Source of the DNA: Actinomycetota bacterium
GTDB taxonomy: Bacteria > Actinomycetota > Actinomycetes > Actinomycetales > Microbacteriaceae
Assembly (NCBI GenBank): GCA_020160915.1
Contig: JAIUPK010000005.1
Coordinates: 208,828-272,827 of the forward strand
Reading direction: 5' to 3'
Length of the DNA stretch: 64,000 nt
Shown here: positions 46,555 through 57,331 of the stretch, one piece after another
Layout: each line of letters starts with the position of its first letter
How positions within the stretch are numbered: the stretch's first letter is position 1
Translations under genes and position numbers: made by a program
The notes under the pieces: generated by a model
Databases searched by the model: none
The model's input: the letters and a program-made list of their open reading frames with translations, nothing else
What the model was told of the DNA's origin: nothing

Positions 46555-48417
46555 GTGGCTGGCCTCATCAAACGAAGCGATATCGACGAGGTGCGCTCCC
46601 GCACCAACCTCGCCGACATCGTGGGTGACTACGTCACGCTGAAAAGCGCCGGTGTCGGGTCGATGAAGGGCCTGTGTCCCTTCCACGAGGAGCGCAGCCC
46701 GAGCTTCCACGTGCGACCGCAGGTGGGGTTCTACCACTGCTTCGGCTGTGGCGAGGGCGGCGATGTGTTCACCTTCCTGCAGAAGATGGACCACGTCTCG
46801 TTCTCCGAGGCGGTCGAGCGCATGGCGGCGCGCATCGGCTACGAGTTGCACTACGAGGACGGCGCGGCGGCGACCGATCACGGCGTGCGCGCCCGCATCC
46901 TCGCGGCCAATCAGGCGGCCGCCGAGTTCTACGCAGCTCAGCTCACGAGCGACGAAGCAGAGCCGGCCCGCCGGTTCCTCGGAGAGCGCGGCTTCGACAG
47001 TTCGGCTGCGCAGCGATTCGGTCTCGGCTTCGCTCCTCGAGGCGGAGCGCTCGGGCGCTCGCTGGCGGCGCTCGGCTATACCGATGAGGAGCTCATCTCC
47101 GCTGGACTGCTCGGTCGGGGCGATCGCGGTGACGTCTACGACCGTTTCCGCGGACGGCTGATCTGGCCGATCCGGGATTCCACCGGCGCAACCCTCGGCT
47201 TCGGCGCCCGCAAGCTGCTCGACGACGACGGCGGGCCCAAGTACCTCAACACCCCCGAGACCGTGGTGTACCACAAGAGCCAGGTGCTCTACGGGCTCGA
47301 TCTGGCCAAGCGCGACATCGCCCGCGGCCGTCAGGTCGTGGTTGTCGAGGGCTACACGGATGTCATGGCCTGCCACCTCGCGGGCGTCACGACCGCGGTC
47401 GCCACCTGTGGCACCGCGTTCGGGGTCGACCACATCAAGCTCGTTCGTCGCATGATCGGCGACGTCGACAATGCCGACACGACCGGCACCGGCGAGGTGA
47501 TCTTCACGTTCGACCCTGACGAGGCCGGCCAGAAGGCGGCCAGTCGTGCGTTCGGCGAGGAGCACCGCTTTGCCGCGCAGACATTCGTTGCGGTCGCCCC
47601 CGACGGACTGGACCCCTGCGACCTGCGGCTCAACCGTGGTGACGACGCAGTGCGTCGGCTCGTGAAGACCAGGCGGCCGCTGTTCGAGTTCAAGATCCGG
47701 CGCGAGCTGGCTGCGCACGATCTCGAGACCGTCGAGGGCAGAGTGGCCGCACTGCGCGCCGCGGCGCCGGTCGTCGCGAGCATCCGGGACCAGGCACTGA
47801 GCGTGGGCTACGTGCGCAACCTGGCGGGGTGGCTCGGCATGGATCCCGGCGAGGTGGGGCGCGCGGTGGCATCCGTTCGCAGTGCGACGCCGCGGGCATC
47901 CGAACCCGACCGATCGTCGTCGCAGGAGCAGCCGGTCGCCGAGGCCCTCGATCTCAGGAAGCTCCCCACCGACCCTGCGACCCGACTCGAGCGTGACGCG
48001 CTCATGGCGATGCTGCAGTACCCGGGCGAGGTCGGCGCAGATCTGGTGCGGCGTGCCTCCTCGGTCGCCTTCGTCGACAACACCCTGTCGGTGGTGCGCG
48101 ACGCGATCGCTACGAGCATCGAGCACATCGCGTCCCCCGACTGGCTGTCGCGCGTCGCGGCTGAGGTGCCCGCGCCCTTCGAGACCCTGGTCAAGCAGCT
48201 CGGCGTCGCCCCGATTCCCGAACGCGCCGAGCTCATCGGCGTGTACTGCAGGGGAGTGACGGCGGCCCTCGTGGATCGCGATCTCCTGCGTCAGAAGCGT
48301 GACCTTCTCGGAACCATGCAGCGTATCGACTCGGTCGCCGAGCCGGAGCGTTTCGCTCAGGTGCAGCGCGACCTCGTGCGCGTCGAGGCAGAACGGCGAG
48401 CATTGCGCGACGAATAG
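46555..48417 (+). CDS. dnaG: DNA primase
   Basis: A 620-residue primase: CHC2 zinc domain with Cys41, His44, Cys62 and Cys65 (GLCPFHEERSPS, FYHCFGCGEGGD), the RNA polymerase/TOPRIM core with VVEGYTDVMACHLAG and FTFDPDEAGQKAA, and a C-terminal helicase-interaction domain (about 455-620). It makes replication primers. GTG start, 6 bases after TACAAT (46543-46548), so probably leaderless although it follows dgt by 42 bases. Confidence 0.97.
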   Translation: MAGLIKRSDIDEVRSRTNLADIVGDYVTLKSAGVGSMKGLCPFHEERSPSFHVRPQVGFYHCFGCGEGGDVFTFLQKMDHVSFSEAVERMAARIGYELHYEDGAAATDHGVRARILAANQAAAEFYAAQLTSDEAEPARRFLGERGFDSSAAQRFGLGFAPRGGALGRSLAALGYTDEELISAGLLGRGDRGDVYDRFRGRLIWPIRDSTGATLGFGARKLLDDDGGPKYLNTPETVVYHKSQVLYGLDLAKRDIARGRQVVVVEGYTDVMACHLAGVTTAVATCGTAFGVDHIKLVRRMIGDVDNADTTGTGEVIFTFDPDEAGQKAASRAFGEEHRFAAQTFVAVAPDGLDPCDLRLNRGDDAVRRLVKTRRPLFEFKIRRELAAHDLETVEGRVAALRAAAPVVASIRDQALSVGYVRNLAGWLGMDPGEVGRAVASVRSATPRASEPDRSSSQEQPVAEALDLRKLPTDPATRLERDALMAMLQYPGEVGADLVRRASSVAFVDNTLSVVRDAIATSIEHIASPDWLSRVAAEVPAPFETLVKQLGVAPIPERAELIGVYCRGVTAALVDRDLLRQKRDLLGTMQRIDSVAEPERFAQVQRDLVRVEAERRALRDE

Positions 48418-48545
48418 TTGATTCGAACGCGTGATTCTTGCGTCAATGGCCGACCACATTTCATTCCCGTAAAGAATCGTCAGATCTTGGGTCTTGGATT
48501 CGGGACCGCCCGGTTCCGTGTGTTAGACCTGAACCAACAGCAACC

Positions 48546-48575
48546 TCGTCTACCCCCTACCCGGGGGTGAGACGA
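48546..48575 (+). promoter_or_regulatory. Hairpin in the 5' region of the peptide-binding protein gene
   Basis: Arms TCGTCT-ACCCCC (48546-48557) and GGGGGT-G-AGACGA (48563-48575) form 12 pairs with one bulged base and a 5-base loop, 33 bases before the ATG and ahead of the GGAAGAGG ribosome-binding site. It may protect the mRNA 5' end or bind a regulator; no T run follows. The 191-base gap between dnaG and this gene holds nothing else I can identify. Confidence 0.45.
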
Positions 48576-48608
48576 AGGTGTGTCCACAACAGGAAGAGGT
48601 AGACGGAT

Positions 48609-50222
48609 ATGACATCCGCATCCACGAAGCGCGCCCTCGGCGTGCTCGCCGGCACCGCAGCATTCGCGCTCGCGCTGACCGGTTGCACCGCATCAGGCGG
48701 TGGCACCGACGACGGTGCGATCCTGGTCGGCACCACCGACAAGGTCGTCACACTCGACCCGGCCGGTTCGTATGACAACGGCTCATTCGCCGTGCAGAAC
48801 CAGATTTACGCCTTCCTCCTCAACTCGCCGCTGGGCAGCCCCGACCCGCAGCCCGACCTCGCGGAGTCCGCCGAGTTCACTGCTCCGAACGACTACACGG
48901 TCGTGCTGAAGCCCGACCTGAAGTTCGCCAACGGTCACGACCTGACCGCATCGGACGTGAAGTTCACGTTCGACCGCCAGCTCGCGATCGCCGCACCCGA
49001 TGGCCCTTCGAGCCTGCTCTACAACCTCGAATCCACCGAGGCTGTGGATGACACGACCGTCGTCTTCCACCTGAAGGCGGCCAACGACCAGGTGTTCCCG
49101 CAGATCCTCACCACCTTCCCCGGCGCGATCGTCGACGAAGAGGTGTTCTCGGCCACCGAGCTGACCTCGGATGACGACATCGTCGCGGGCAAGGCGTTCA
49201 ACGGCCAGTACGAGATCGCCAGCTATGACTTCAACAAGACGATCGAGTTCGTTCCGAACCCGAACTACGCAGGTCTGCTCGGCCCGGCACAGAACAGCTC
49301 GGTCATCCTGAGCTACTACGCCGACTCGTCGAACCTCAAGCTCGACGTGCAGCAGGGCAACATCGATGTCGCGTACCGCAGCCTCTCGGCCACGGACGTC
49401 GCCGACCTCCGCGCCGACGACAACGTCACGGTGCACGATGGCCCCGGTGGCGAGATCCGCTACATCGTGTTCAACTTCAACACGCAGCCGTACGGCGCGA
49501 CCACCGCTGAGGCCGACCCGGCCAAGGCTCAGGCCGTTCGCCAGGCTGTCGCCTCGCTGGTCGACCGCCAGGAGATCGCCGACCAGGTCTACAAGGGCAC
49601 GTACACCCCGCTGTACTCCTTCGTTCCGGACGGCTTCACCGGTGCCACCACCGTGCTGAAGGACCTCTACGGTGATGGCTCGGGCGGTCCGGATGCCACG
49701 AAGGCGGCCGCGATCCTCGCCGCTGCTGGTGTCACGACGCCGGTCGCGCTCAGCCTGCAGTACAACCCGGACCACTACGGACCCTCCTCGGGTGACGAGT
49801 ACGCGCTGGTGAAGAGCCAGCTCGAGGCCGATGGCCTGTTCACGGTCGACCTGCAGTCCACCGAGTGGGTTCAGTACTCCGAGGACCGCGTCAACGACGT
49901 CTATCCCGCGTACCAGCTCGGCTGGTTCCCGGACTACTCGGACGCCGACAACTACCTGACGCCGTTCTTCCTGACGAACAACTTCCTGGGCAACCACTAC
50001 TCGAACCCGACGGTCGACGACCTGATCACCCAGCAGGGTGTGACCCAGGACCCGGCCGAGCGCACGGCGATCATCGAGCAGATCCAGGCGGTCGTCGGTG
50101 AGGACCTGTCGACCGTGCCCCTGCTCCAGGGTGCACAGGTCGCGGTCTCGGGCAAGACGATCGACGGGCTCACGCTCGACGCGTCGTTCAAGTTCCGGTT
50201 CGCCACCCTCGTGAAGGGCTAG
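48609..50222 (+). CDS. Peptide-type ABC transporter substrate-binding lipoprotein
   Basis: A 537-residue family 5 solute-binding protein. The lipobox LTGC puts the lipidated Cys at residue 26. TLDPAGSYDNGSFAVQNQIYAFL, LKPDLKFANGHDLTASDVKFT and WFPDYSDADNYLTPFF are characteristic of the DppA/OppA family. It would capture peptides or other small solutes outside the membrane for the permeases and ATPases that follow. Ligand unknown. A strong hairpin separates it from the permease genes. Confidence 0.93.
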   Translation: MTSASTKRALGVLAGTAAFALALTGCTASGGGTDDGAILVGTTDKVVTLDPAGSYDNGSFAVQNQIYAFLLNSPLGSPDPQPDLAESAEFTAPNDYTVVLKPDLKFANGHDLTASDVKFTFDRQLAIAAPDGPSSLLYNLESTEAVDDTTVVFHLKAANDQVFPQILTTFPGAIVDEEVFSATELTSDDDIVAGKAFNGQYEIASYDFNKTIEFVPNPNYAGLLGPAQNSSVILSYYADSSNLKLDVQQGNIDVAYRSLSATDVADLRADDNVTVHDGPGGEIRYIVFNFNTQPYGATTAEADPAKAQAVRQAVASLVDRQEIADQVYKGTYTPLYSFVPDGFTGATTVLKDLYGDGSGGPDATKAAAILAAAGVTTPVALSLQYNPDHYGPSSGDEYALVKSQLEADGLFTVDLQSTEWVQYSEDRVNDVYPAYQLGWFPDYSDADNYLTPFFLTNNFLGNHYSNPTVDDLITQQGVTQDPAERTAIIEQIQAVVGEDLSTVPLLQGAQVAVSGKTIDGLTLDASFKFRFATLVKG

Positions 50223-50256
50223 TCGCTCAGCGGCTAGAGTCGATCCCAGCTAGTAG

Positions 50257-50288
50257 CGAGGGGCGGTCCGTCCGCGGGCCGCCCCTCG
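50257..50288 (+). terminator. Intra-operon hairpin after the binding-protein gene
   Basis: Ten-base arms CGAGGGGCGG (50257-50266) and CCGCCCCTCG (50279-50288), with no T run. Such stems after binding-protein genes typically stabilise the 5' message or partly terminate, giving more binding protein than permease. Confidence 0.6.
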
Positions 50289-50318
50289 TGCACGACATCC
50301 AGGAGACATGAGGCGGCG

Positions 50319-51407
50319 ATGACGGCACCTGAGATCGCCGGACCTGCGTCGGTCGTACCGACGACTCGGCCCGGCACCGGCGGCAACAAGCTGCTGCGGT
50401 TCATCATCGTGCGCTTCCTGTTGATCTTCCCCACGATCTTCATCCTGGTCACCTTGGTGTTCGTGCTCATGCGCACGATCGGTGACCCGATCACCGCGGC
50501 GCTCGGTGGCCGCCTTCCCGCCGACCAACTCGCCCAGCGCATCGAGGAGGCCGGCTACAACCGCCCCATCCTGGTGCAGTACTTCGAGTACATCGGCCAG
50601 GTGTTCACCGGCAACTTCGGCGAGACCATCAGTGATCACCGTCCGGTGGTCGACGTGCTGGTGCGCTACGGCGGCGCGACGCTCGAGCTCGCGTTCTACG
50701 CGCTCATCGTGGCGTTCATCGTGGGAATCCCGCTCGGCATGCTCGCGGCCTACGTGCGCGATCGGTGGCCGGATGCCATCCTGCGGGTCTTCGCGATCCT
50801 CTGCTACGCCACCCCCGTGTTCTTCGCCGGCCTGTTGCTGAAGCTCATCTTCGCGGTGGGGCTGGGCTGGCTTCCCGTCGCGGGACGGGCATCCGTTCGC
50901 ACGGAACTGCAACTGACCCGCGTGGACGATCCGACGGGCATCTACCTCATCGACGCACTGAAGACATCCAACCCGGGCGCGGTCTACGCCGACCTGCTTG
51001 CCCACGCCGTACTGCCGGGTGTGGCACTCGGTCTGCTGACCGCGGGAATCTTCCTGCGTCTGGTGCGCACCAACGTGATCGGCACGCTGTCGATGGACTA
51101 CGTCGACTCCGCGCGCTCACGCGGGGTGCGCGAGTACCGCCTCGTCACCAAGCACGCGCTCAAGCCCGCGTCGATCCCGATCATCACCGTGATCGGACTG
51201 CAGATCGCCGTGCTGCTCGGTGGTGCTGTGCTGACCGAGACGACGTTCGAGTGGCAGGGGCTCGGCTTCATGCTCACCCAGTACCTCACGGCACGTGACT
51301 TCGTCGCGGTTCAGGGCATCGTTGCTCTTCTCGCCGTCATCGTCGCCCTCACCAACTTCATCGTCGACATCATCGCTGCACTGATCGATCCGCGGGTGAG
51401 GTACTGA
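50319..51407 (+). CDS. ABC transporter permease, DppB type
   Basis: A 362-residue permease with six predicted helices. LLIFPTIFILVTLVFVLMRTIGDP at the N-terminus and the coupling-loop EAA motif region (DYVDSARSRGVREYRLVTKHALKPASIPIITVIG) mark it as the DppB-type half. The loop around 185-225 is longer than in the standard family. Its stop overlaps the next start by one base (TGATG). Confidence 0.92.
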   Translation: MTAPEIAGPASVVPTTRPGTGGNKLLRFIIVRFLLIFPTIFILVTLVFVLMRTIGDPITAALGGRLPADQLAQRIEEAGYNRPILVQYFEYIGQVFTGNFGETISDHRPVVDVLVRYGGATLELAFYALIVAFIVGIPLGMLAAYVRDRWPDAILRVFAILCYATPVFFAGLLLKLIFAVGLGWLPVAGRASVRTELQLTRVDDPTGIYLIDALKTSNPGAVYADLLAHAVLPGVALGLLTAGIFLRLVRTNVIGTLSMDYVDSARSRGVREYRLVTKHALKPASIPIITVIGLQIAVLLGGAVLTETTFEWQGLGFMLTQYLTARDFVAVQGIVALLAVIVALTNFIVDIIAALIDPRVRY

Positions 51408-52359
51408 TGACCAAGATTCTCGATCGGTTGCCCGTGGTGCGCCACGTGCGCCAGAGCGTGGGACTTCAGCGCGGCATGCTCGTCACGGGCCTGGCCATCA
51501 CGGCGGTGTTCGTGCTGACCGCCATCTTCGCCCCCATCATCGCCCCGTACGGCTATTCGCAGCTGCGGGACGCGAGCGGAACATTCGGCGCGCAGCTGCC
51601 GCCCGGTGGTGCGCACCTGCTGGGTACCACCGTCGGCGGCTACGACGTGCTGTCTCGAGTGATCTGGGGAACCCAGACCGCCGTCATCGTGATCATCGTG
51701 GCCGTGCTGCTGTCGATCTTCGCCGGAGTGGCTCTCGGGCTCATCTCGGGATACATCGGCGGGTGGCTCGACCGCGTGCTCGTCGTCATCGCCGACGCGA
51801 TCTACGCGTTCCCGTCGCTGCTGCTTGCCATCGTCGCCGCCATTGCGATCTCGGGGGGCCAGTCGAGCTTCTGGGGAGGCATCCTCGCGGCGGCGATCTC
51901 GATCACGTTCGTGTTCATCCCGCAGTACTTCCGGGTGATCCGAGCCGAGACCGTGCGCATCAAGTCGGAGGCCTATGTCGAGTCCGCGAAGGTCATCGGC
52001 TCGGGTGCACCGCGCATCATGGTGCAGCACGTGCTGCGCAACGCGACGCGCACGCTGCCGTTGATCTTCACACTCAACAGCTCGGAGGCGATCCTCACGC
52101 TCGCCGGCCTGGGCTTCCTCGGCTTCGGAATCGAGCCGACGGCGGCCGCCGAGTGGGGTTACGACCTCAACAAGTCGCTCTCCGACGTCACGAGCGGCAT
52201 CTGGTGGACTTCGCTCTTCCCGGGACTTGCGATAGTGCTCTCGGTGCTCGGCATCACGCTCGTGGGCGAGAGCCTCAACGATCTGGCGGATCCTCGTCTG
52301 CGCACGCGCCGGCGTGCGGAGGTCGCTGCGCACACCCCCGATCCGCTGGAGGTGCAGCC

Positions 52360-52363
<4 letters not shown>
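51407..52363 (+). CDS. ABC transporter permease, DppC type
   Basis: A 318-residue permease with six helices. The N-terminal region ends before LLGTTVGGYDVLSRVIWGTQ (the DppC-like LGTD..GRDV motif), and the coupling loop has YVESAKVIGSGAPRIMVQHVLRN. Pairs with the upstream DppB-type permease. Its stop overlaps the ATPase GTG by 4 bases. Confidence 0.92.
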
Positions 52364-54005
<1,642 letters not shown>

Positions 54006-54009
<4 letters not shown>

Positions 54010-54812
54010 CCGCGGTTGTCGTGCAGGACCTGTCACTGCGGTACCCGTCAGAGAACCCCGACACGCGATCGGTCGCCGTCAACGGTGTGAGCTTCACCAT
54101 CGAGCCGGGCGAGGTGCTCGCGGTGGTGGGCGAGACGGGCTCGGGCAAGAGCACCCTCGCCCGCGCGATCGCTCTCGAGGCCGACCTCTCGGCCGCGGAC
54201 TCGCCGATCATCAGTGGCGGATCGCTGAGTGTGCTCGGCACGCAGGTGCGTGGCATCTCCGCCCGCAAACGGGACCGGCTGCGGATGCAGGTCGGCTACC
54301 TGCGGCAGGAGGCCGGCGACTTCCTCGAGCCTCGCCTGACGGTCGGCGAGAACGTCGCCGAGCCGATCTTCTCACGTGACCGTCGCTTCGATCAGGACGA
54401 GGCGGGGTACGCCGTCGCCACCCTCATCGACGCGGTGCGCCTCCCGCTGGGCACGATGAACAAGTACCCTCACGAGCTCAGTAAGGGCCAGCGGCAGCGG
54501 GTGGCGATCGCCAAGGCGCTCATCCTTGAGCCGACACTGCTGATCGCCGATGACCCCACGGCGGGAATCGACGTGACGGTGCGCAGCGCCGTGCTCGACA
54601 TCCTCGTGCACCTGCAGAAGCAACGCGCGTTCTCGGCCCTCATCGTCACGGCCGACCTCGCCGAGGTGCGGCGGGTGAGCACCCAGGTCGCGATCATGCA
54701 CGGCGGAATCTTCGTGGGGCTCGGGCAGCTCGAAGAGGTGCTCGCCGATCCGCGTCATCCGTACGTCGCAGGCCTGGCCCGATCGCTCGACCACCTGCAG
54801 GACGCCGGATGA
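54006..54812 (+). CDS. Third ABC ATPase of the operon, non-canonical motifs
   Basis: A 268-residue ATPase domain: Walker A GETGSGKST (42-50) is intact, but the signature is LSKGQRQR instead of LSGGQ, and Walker B ends ADDPTAGID with Asp where the catalytic Glu normally is (about residue 183). The switch position reads VTADLAEV, without the usual His. Hydrolysis is probably weak. It keeps RHPYVAGLARSL, like the peptide ATPases. Coupled to its neighbours by 4-base overlaps. It may regulate the importer or pair with other permeases. Confidence 0.85.
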
Positions 54813-55807
54813 CGCGTCGCACCCCCGGCGAGCATCGGGACCTGGTCGCGCCGTCCGCCGCCCCACTCACGCGCCCCCAGCCCGGCCCGATCGCGATCCT
54901 CCCCGAACCGCGTGCGTCCTTCGTCGCCGCGGTGGAGTCAGCGGGCGGTGTCGTGGCGCCGCTCTCCGACGAGACGCGAGGCCTGATCTGGCTCGCGCCG
55001 GCTGAAACGCCCGAGCTCGTTGAGCTCCTGCAGTCGCATCCGGGGATCGGCTGGGTGCAGCTGCCCTGGGCCGGCGTCGATGCGTTCGCGTCGACGCTCA
55101 AGCACTTCGTCGGTAGCAGCAGCCCGCTGTGGACCAGTGCCAAGGGCTCGTACTCCGAGCCTGTGGCGGAGCACGCCCTGGCGCTGACTCTGGCAGTGCT
55201 GCGCGGGCTTCCCGAGAAGGCCCGCGCCACCAGCTGGGCGCCGGTGAAGGTCGGAACATCCCTCTACGGTCGCCACGTGCTGGTGGTGGGCGCCGGTGGC
55301 ATTGCGGTCGAGGTCATGCGACTGTTCGCCCCGTTCGAGGTCGAGTTCACGATCGTGCGCCGCTCGGCCGATCCGCTGCCGGGTGCGCAGCGCACGGTTC
55401 CCGTCGCCGACCTGTTGTCGGTGTTGCCCGATGCCGATGTCGTCATTCTTGCGGCCGCCGCCACCGACGAGACCGCCCAGCTCATCGGTGCGACCGAGCT
55501 CGCCGCGATGAAGTCCAACGCGGCACTCATCAACATCGCCCGCGGCGCTCTGGTCGACCAGGAGGCTCTGCTGGCGAGCCTCAACTCGGGCCACCTGGCG
55601 GGAGCCGGGATCGATGTCACCTCTCCCGAACCGCTGCCGGACGGGCATCCGCTCTGGCAGGCACCCCGCTGCATCGTCACCGGCCACACCGCCGACACTC
55701 CCGAGATGACGGAGCCACTGCTCGCCGAACGGGTGCGCCGCAACGTCGAGGCACTGCTCGGCGACGGTTGCTTCGTGGGCGTGGTCGACCCCGCCGTAGG
55801 CTACTGA
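54809..55807 (+). CDS. D-isomer-specific 2-hydroxyacid dehydrogenase
   Basis: A 332-residue NAD-binding enzyme: Rossmann VVGAGGIAVEVMRLF (about 158-172), INIARGALVDQEAL (about 245-258), and GHTADTPEM near the end with the catalytic His. It would reduce 2-oxo acids to D-2-hydroxy acids or the reverse. ATG overlaps the ATPase stop (ATGA), so it is the last gene of the transporter operon; this hints at an oxo- or hydroxy-acid-containing ligand, an inference. Confidence 0.9.
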   Translation: MTRRTPGEHRDLVAPSAAPLTRPQPGPIAILPEPRASFVAAVESAGGVVAPLSDETRGLIWLAPAETPELVELLQSHPGIGWVQLPWAGVDAFASTLKHFVGSSSPLWTSAKGSYSEPVAEHALALTLAVLRGLPEKARATSWAPVKVGTSLYGRHVLVVGAGGIAVEVMRLFAPFEVEFTIVRRSADPLPGAQRTVPVADLLSVLPDADVVILAAAATDETAQLIGATELAAMKSNAALINIARGALVDQEALLASLNSGHLAGAGIDVTSPEPLPDGHPLWQAPRCIVTGHTADTPEMTEPLLAERVRRNVEALLGDGCFVGVVDPAVGY

Positions 55808-55875
55808 CGACGCGGTGTCGAACTCGGTTTGGGGATCGCGCATCCTTTGGTAAAGTAGGCAAGCTGAAAAGCCAA

Positions 55876-55948
55876 TCCTCGATAGCTCAATTGGCAGAGC
55901 AATCGGCTGTTAACCGATAGGTTCTTGGTTCGAGTCCAAGTCGGGGAG
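55876..55948 (+). tRNA. tRNA-Asn (GTT)
   Basis: Cloverleaf drawn by hand: acceptor TCCTCGA with TCGGGGA (one G-T pair), D arm GCTC/GAGC, anticodon stem ATCGG/CCGAT around CTGTTAA (anticodon GTT), T arm CTTGG-TTCGAGT-CCAAG, discriminator G, no encoded CCA. Promoter: TTGGGG (55829-55834), 16 bases, TAAAGT (55851-55856). A terminator follows at 55951. Confidence 0.95.
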
Positions 55949-55950
55949 CG

Positions 55951-55980
55951 AAGGCCCGGGTCCTCCACGACCCGGGCCTT
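55951..55980 (+). terminator. Terminator of tRNA-Asn
   Basis: Perfect 12-base arms (55951-55962 AAGGCCCGGGTC and 55969-55980) with a 6-base loop, followed by TCTTGTTT. A standard intrinsic terminator. Confidence 0.9.
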
Positions 55981-56013
55981 TCTTGTTTGCTGGCAGGTCC
56001 GCGCATACTCACC

Positions 56014-56029
56014 TACTCCCGGGGGAGTA
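56014..56029 (+). promoter_or_regulatory. Putative NarL-type operator (7-2-7) before the second kinase
   Basis: TACTCCC-GG-GGGAGTA, a perfect inverted repeat of heptamers spaced by two bases. TACTCCC matches six of seven positions of the NarL heptamer TACYYMT. It lies 58 bases before the kinase ATG. Extra complementary bases CTCAC and GTGAG flank it. A related half-conserved copy is at 58009-58024. Confidence 0.6.
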
Positions 56030-56086
56030 CGTGAGCGACACCGCCCGGCCGATGCCGCAGGGCGCGCACGGGCCTACGATCGAGGG

Positions 56087-57331
56087 ATGCACCAGCCGCG
56101 AGATCCCCGGCGAGGTCAGTGGCGTTCCCGCTGGGACCCCGATCGCTGGCAGCACGGCTGGCAGGGGCGCTGGCCCGACGGACTGGAGATGCCTCGACCG
56201 CGCTCCTCGGCTCGCATGCGGCTGCTGTTCCCGGTGTTCGTCTCACTCGCGATTCAGGTGCCGCCCTCGCTGTACTGGATCCTGTTCCAGAGGCAGCATT
56301 CGCCGTCGGTGCTGATCGCCGCCGCGCTGTCGGTCATCGGGCCGCTGTTGCTGCTCGCCGCGCGCCGCTTCCCTGGTCCCGTCGTCGCGCTGGTGACCGC
56401 CGCGTCCTGCGTCGATCTTGTGCTCTCCATCTCCCAACCGGGTCCGCCGTTCATCGCTCTCGCATTCGCGATCGGCGGTGCCGTGCTGCGCGGCGCTCGG
56501 CTGTGGGCCTGGATCTCGGTCGGCACCGGGTGGCTGGTCACCCTGGTGGTCGGCTTCATGGTCGGCCTCGATTGGCGTCCTGCCCAGATTGCCATCACCA
56601 CCCTCGGCATTCTCATCGTCTTCGGTCTCGCAGAGGGCATGCGCACCCGCCGCGAGCACTACGAGGAGTACCGACGCGAGTACACCCAGCGCAAGCAGTC
56701 CGAGGTGCAGGCAGAGCGCGTGCGCATCGCGCGGGAACTCCACGACGTGCTCGCCCATTCGCTCAGCCAGATCAACGTGCAGGCCAGCGTCGGTCTCCAT
56801 CTGATGGACAAGCAGCCCGAGAAGGCCTCCGAGGCGCTCGCGAGCATCAAGGAGACGAGTAAGACCGCCCTCGACGAAGTGCGTTCGGTACTCGGAGTCC
56901 TGCGGGCCGAGGACGGCCGGGACCCGACGGCACCGCTGGTGCCAGAGCCTGACCTCTCGAGGCTGGCCGGGCTGGCGGCATCCGTCACGTCCCAAGGGGT
57001 CGAGGTGACGTTGTCCAATTCGCTGGATGCCGCGCCGCAGGCCGTGCAGTTGGCGATCTACCGCATCGTGCAGGAGGCCCTCACCAACGTCGTGCGCCAC
57101 GCCCGCGCCACGCGGGCGACCGTGGACATCTCGGAGGCCGACGGCAGCTACCTGATCGCCGTGGCCGACAACGGAGTGGGGCTCTCCGACGGGCGTGACA
57201 TCACGACCGGCCGTGGGCTGCTCGGCATGCGGGAGCGCGCGGAGCTGCTCGGCGGAACGCTCGACGTGGGTCCAGGGCCACGGGGTGGCCTGCTCGTCAT
57301 GGTCGCCATACCCCAGAAGGAGCACGCATGA
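56087..57331 (+). CDS. Sensor histidine kinase, NarL-system type
   Basis: A 414-residue kinase. A basic, Trp/Arg/Asp-rich N-terminus (1-35) precedes five to six membrane helices (about 40-180), then a HisKA_3 box RIARELHDVLAHS with His at about 219, a dimerisation helix (KASEALASIKETSKTALDEVRSVL) and an ATPase domain (EALTNVVRHARATRA, GRGLLGMRERAELLGG). The ATG at 56087 follows TACGAT (56075-56080) by 6 bases; reading frames running back to the tRNA gene are spurious. Overlaps the regulator by 4 bases. Confidence 0.92.
   Translation: MHQPRDPRRGQWRSRWDPDRWQHGWQGRWPDGLEMPRPRSSARMRLLFPVFVSLAIQVPPSLYWILFQRQHSPSVLIAAALSVIGPLLLLAARRFPGPVVALVTAASCVDLVLSISQPGPPFIALAFAIGGAVLRGARLWAWISVGTGWLVTLVVGFMVGLDWRPAQIAITTLGILIVFGLAEGMRTRREHYEEYRREYTQRKQSEVQAERVRIARELHDVLAHSLSQINVQASVGLHLMDKQPEKASEALASIKETSKTALDEVRSVLGVLRAEDGRDPTAPLVPEPDLSRLAGLAASVTSQGVEVTLSNSLDAAPQAVQLAIYRIVQEALTNVVRHARATRATVDISEADGSYLIAVADNGVGLSDGRDITTGRGLLGMRERAELLGGTLDVGPGPRGGLLVMVAIPQKEHA

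Noticed and set aside
45244-48459. A 1071-codon open frame on the minus strand opposite dgt and dnaG
   Set aside because: Both genes on the plus strand have complete family motifs; the antisense frame has no recognisable domain and reflects the scarcity of stop codons at high GC.
55925-56086. Longer start for the second histidine kinase beginning in the tRNA-Asn gene
   Set aside because: It would translate a tRNA and its terminator; the ATG at 56087 has a TACGAT box at the right distance and gives normal topology.
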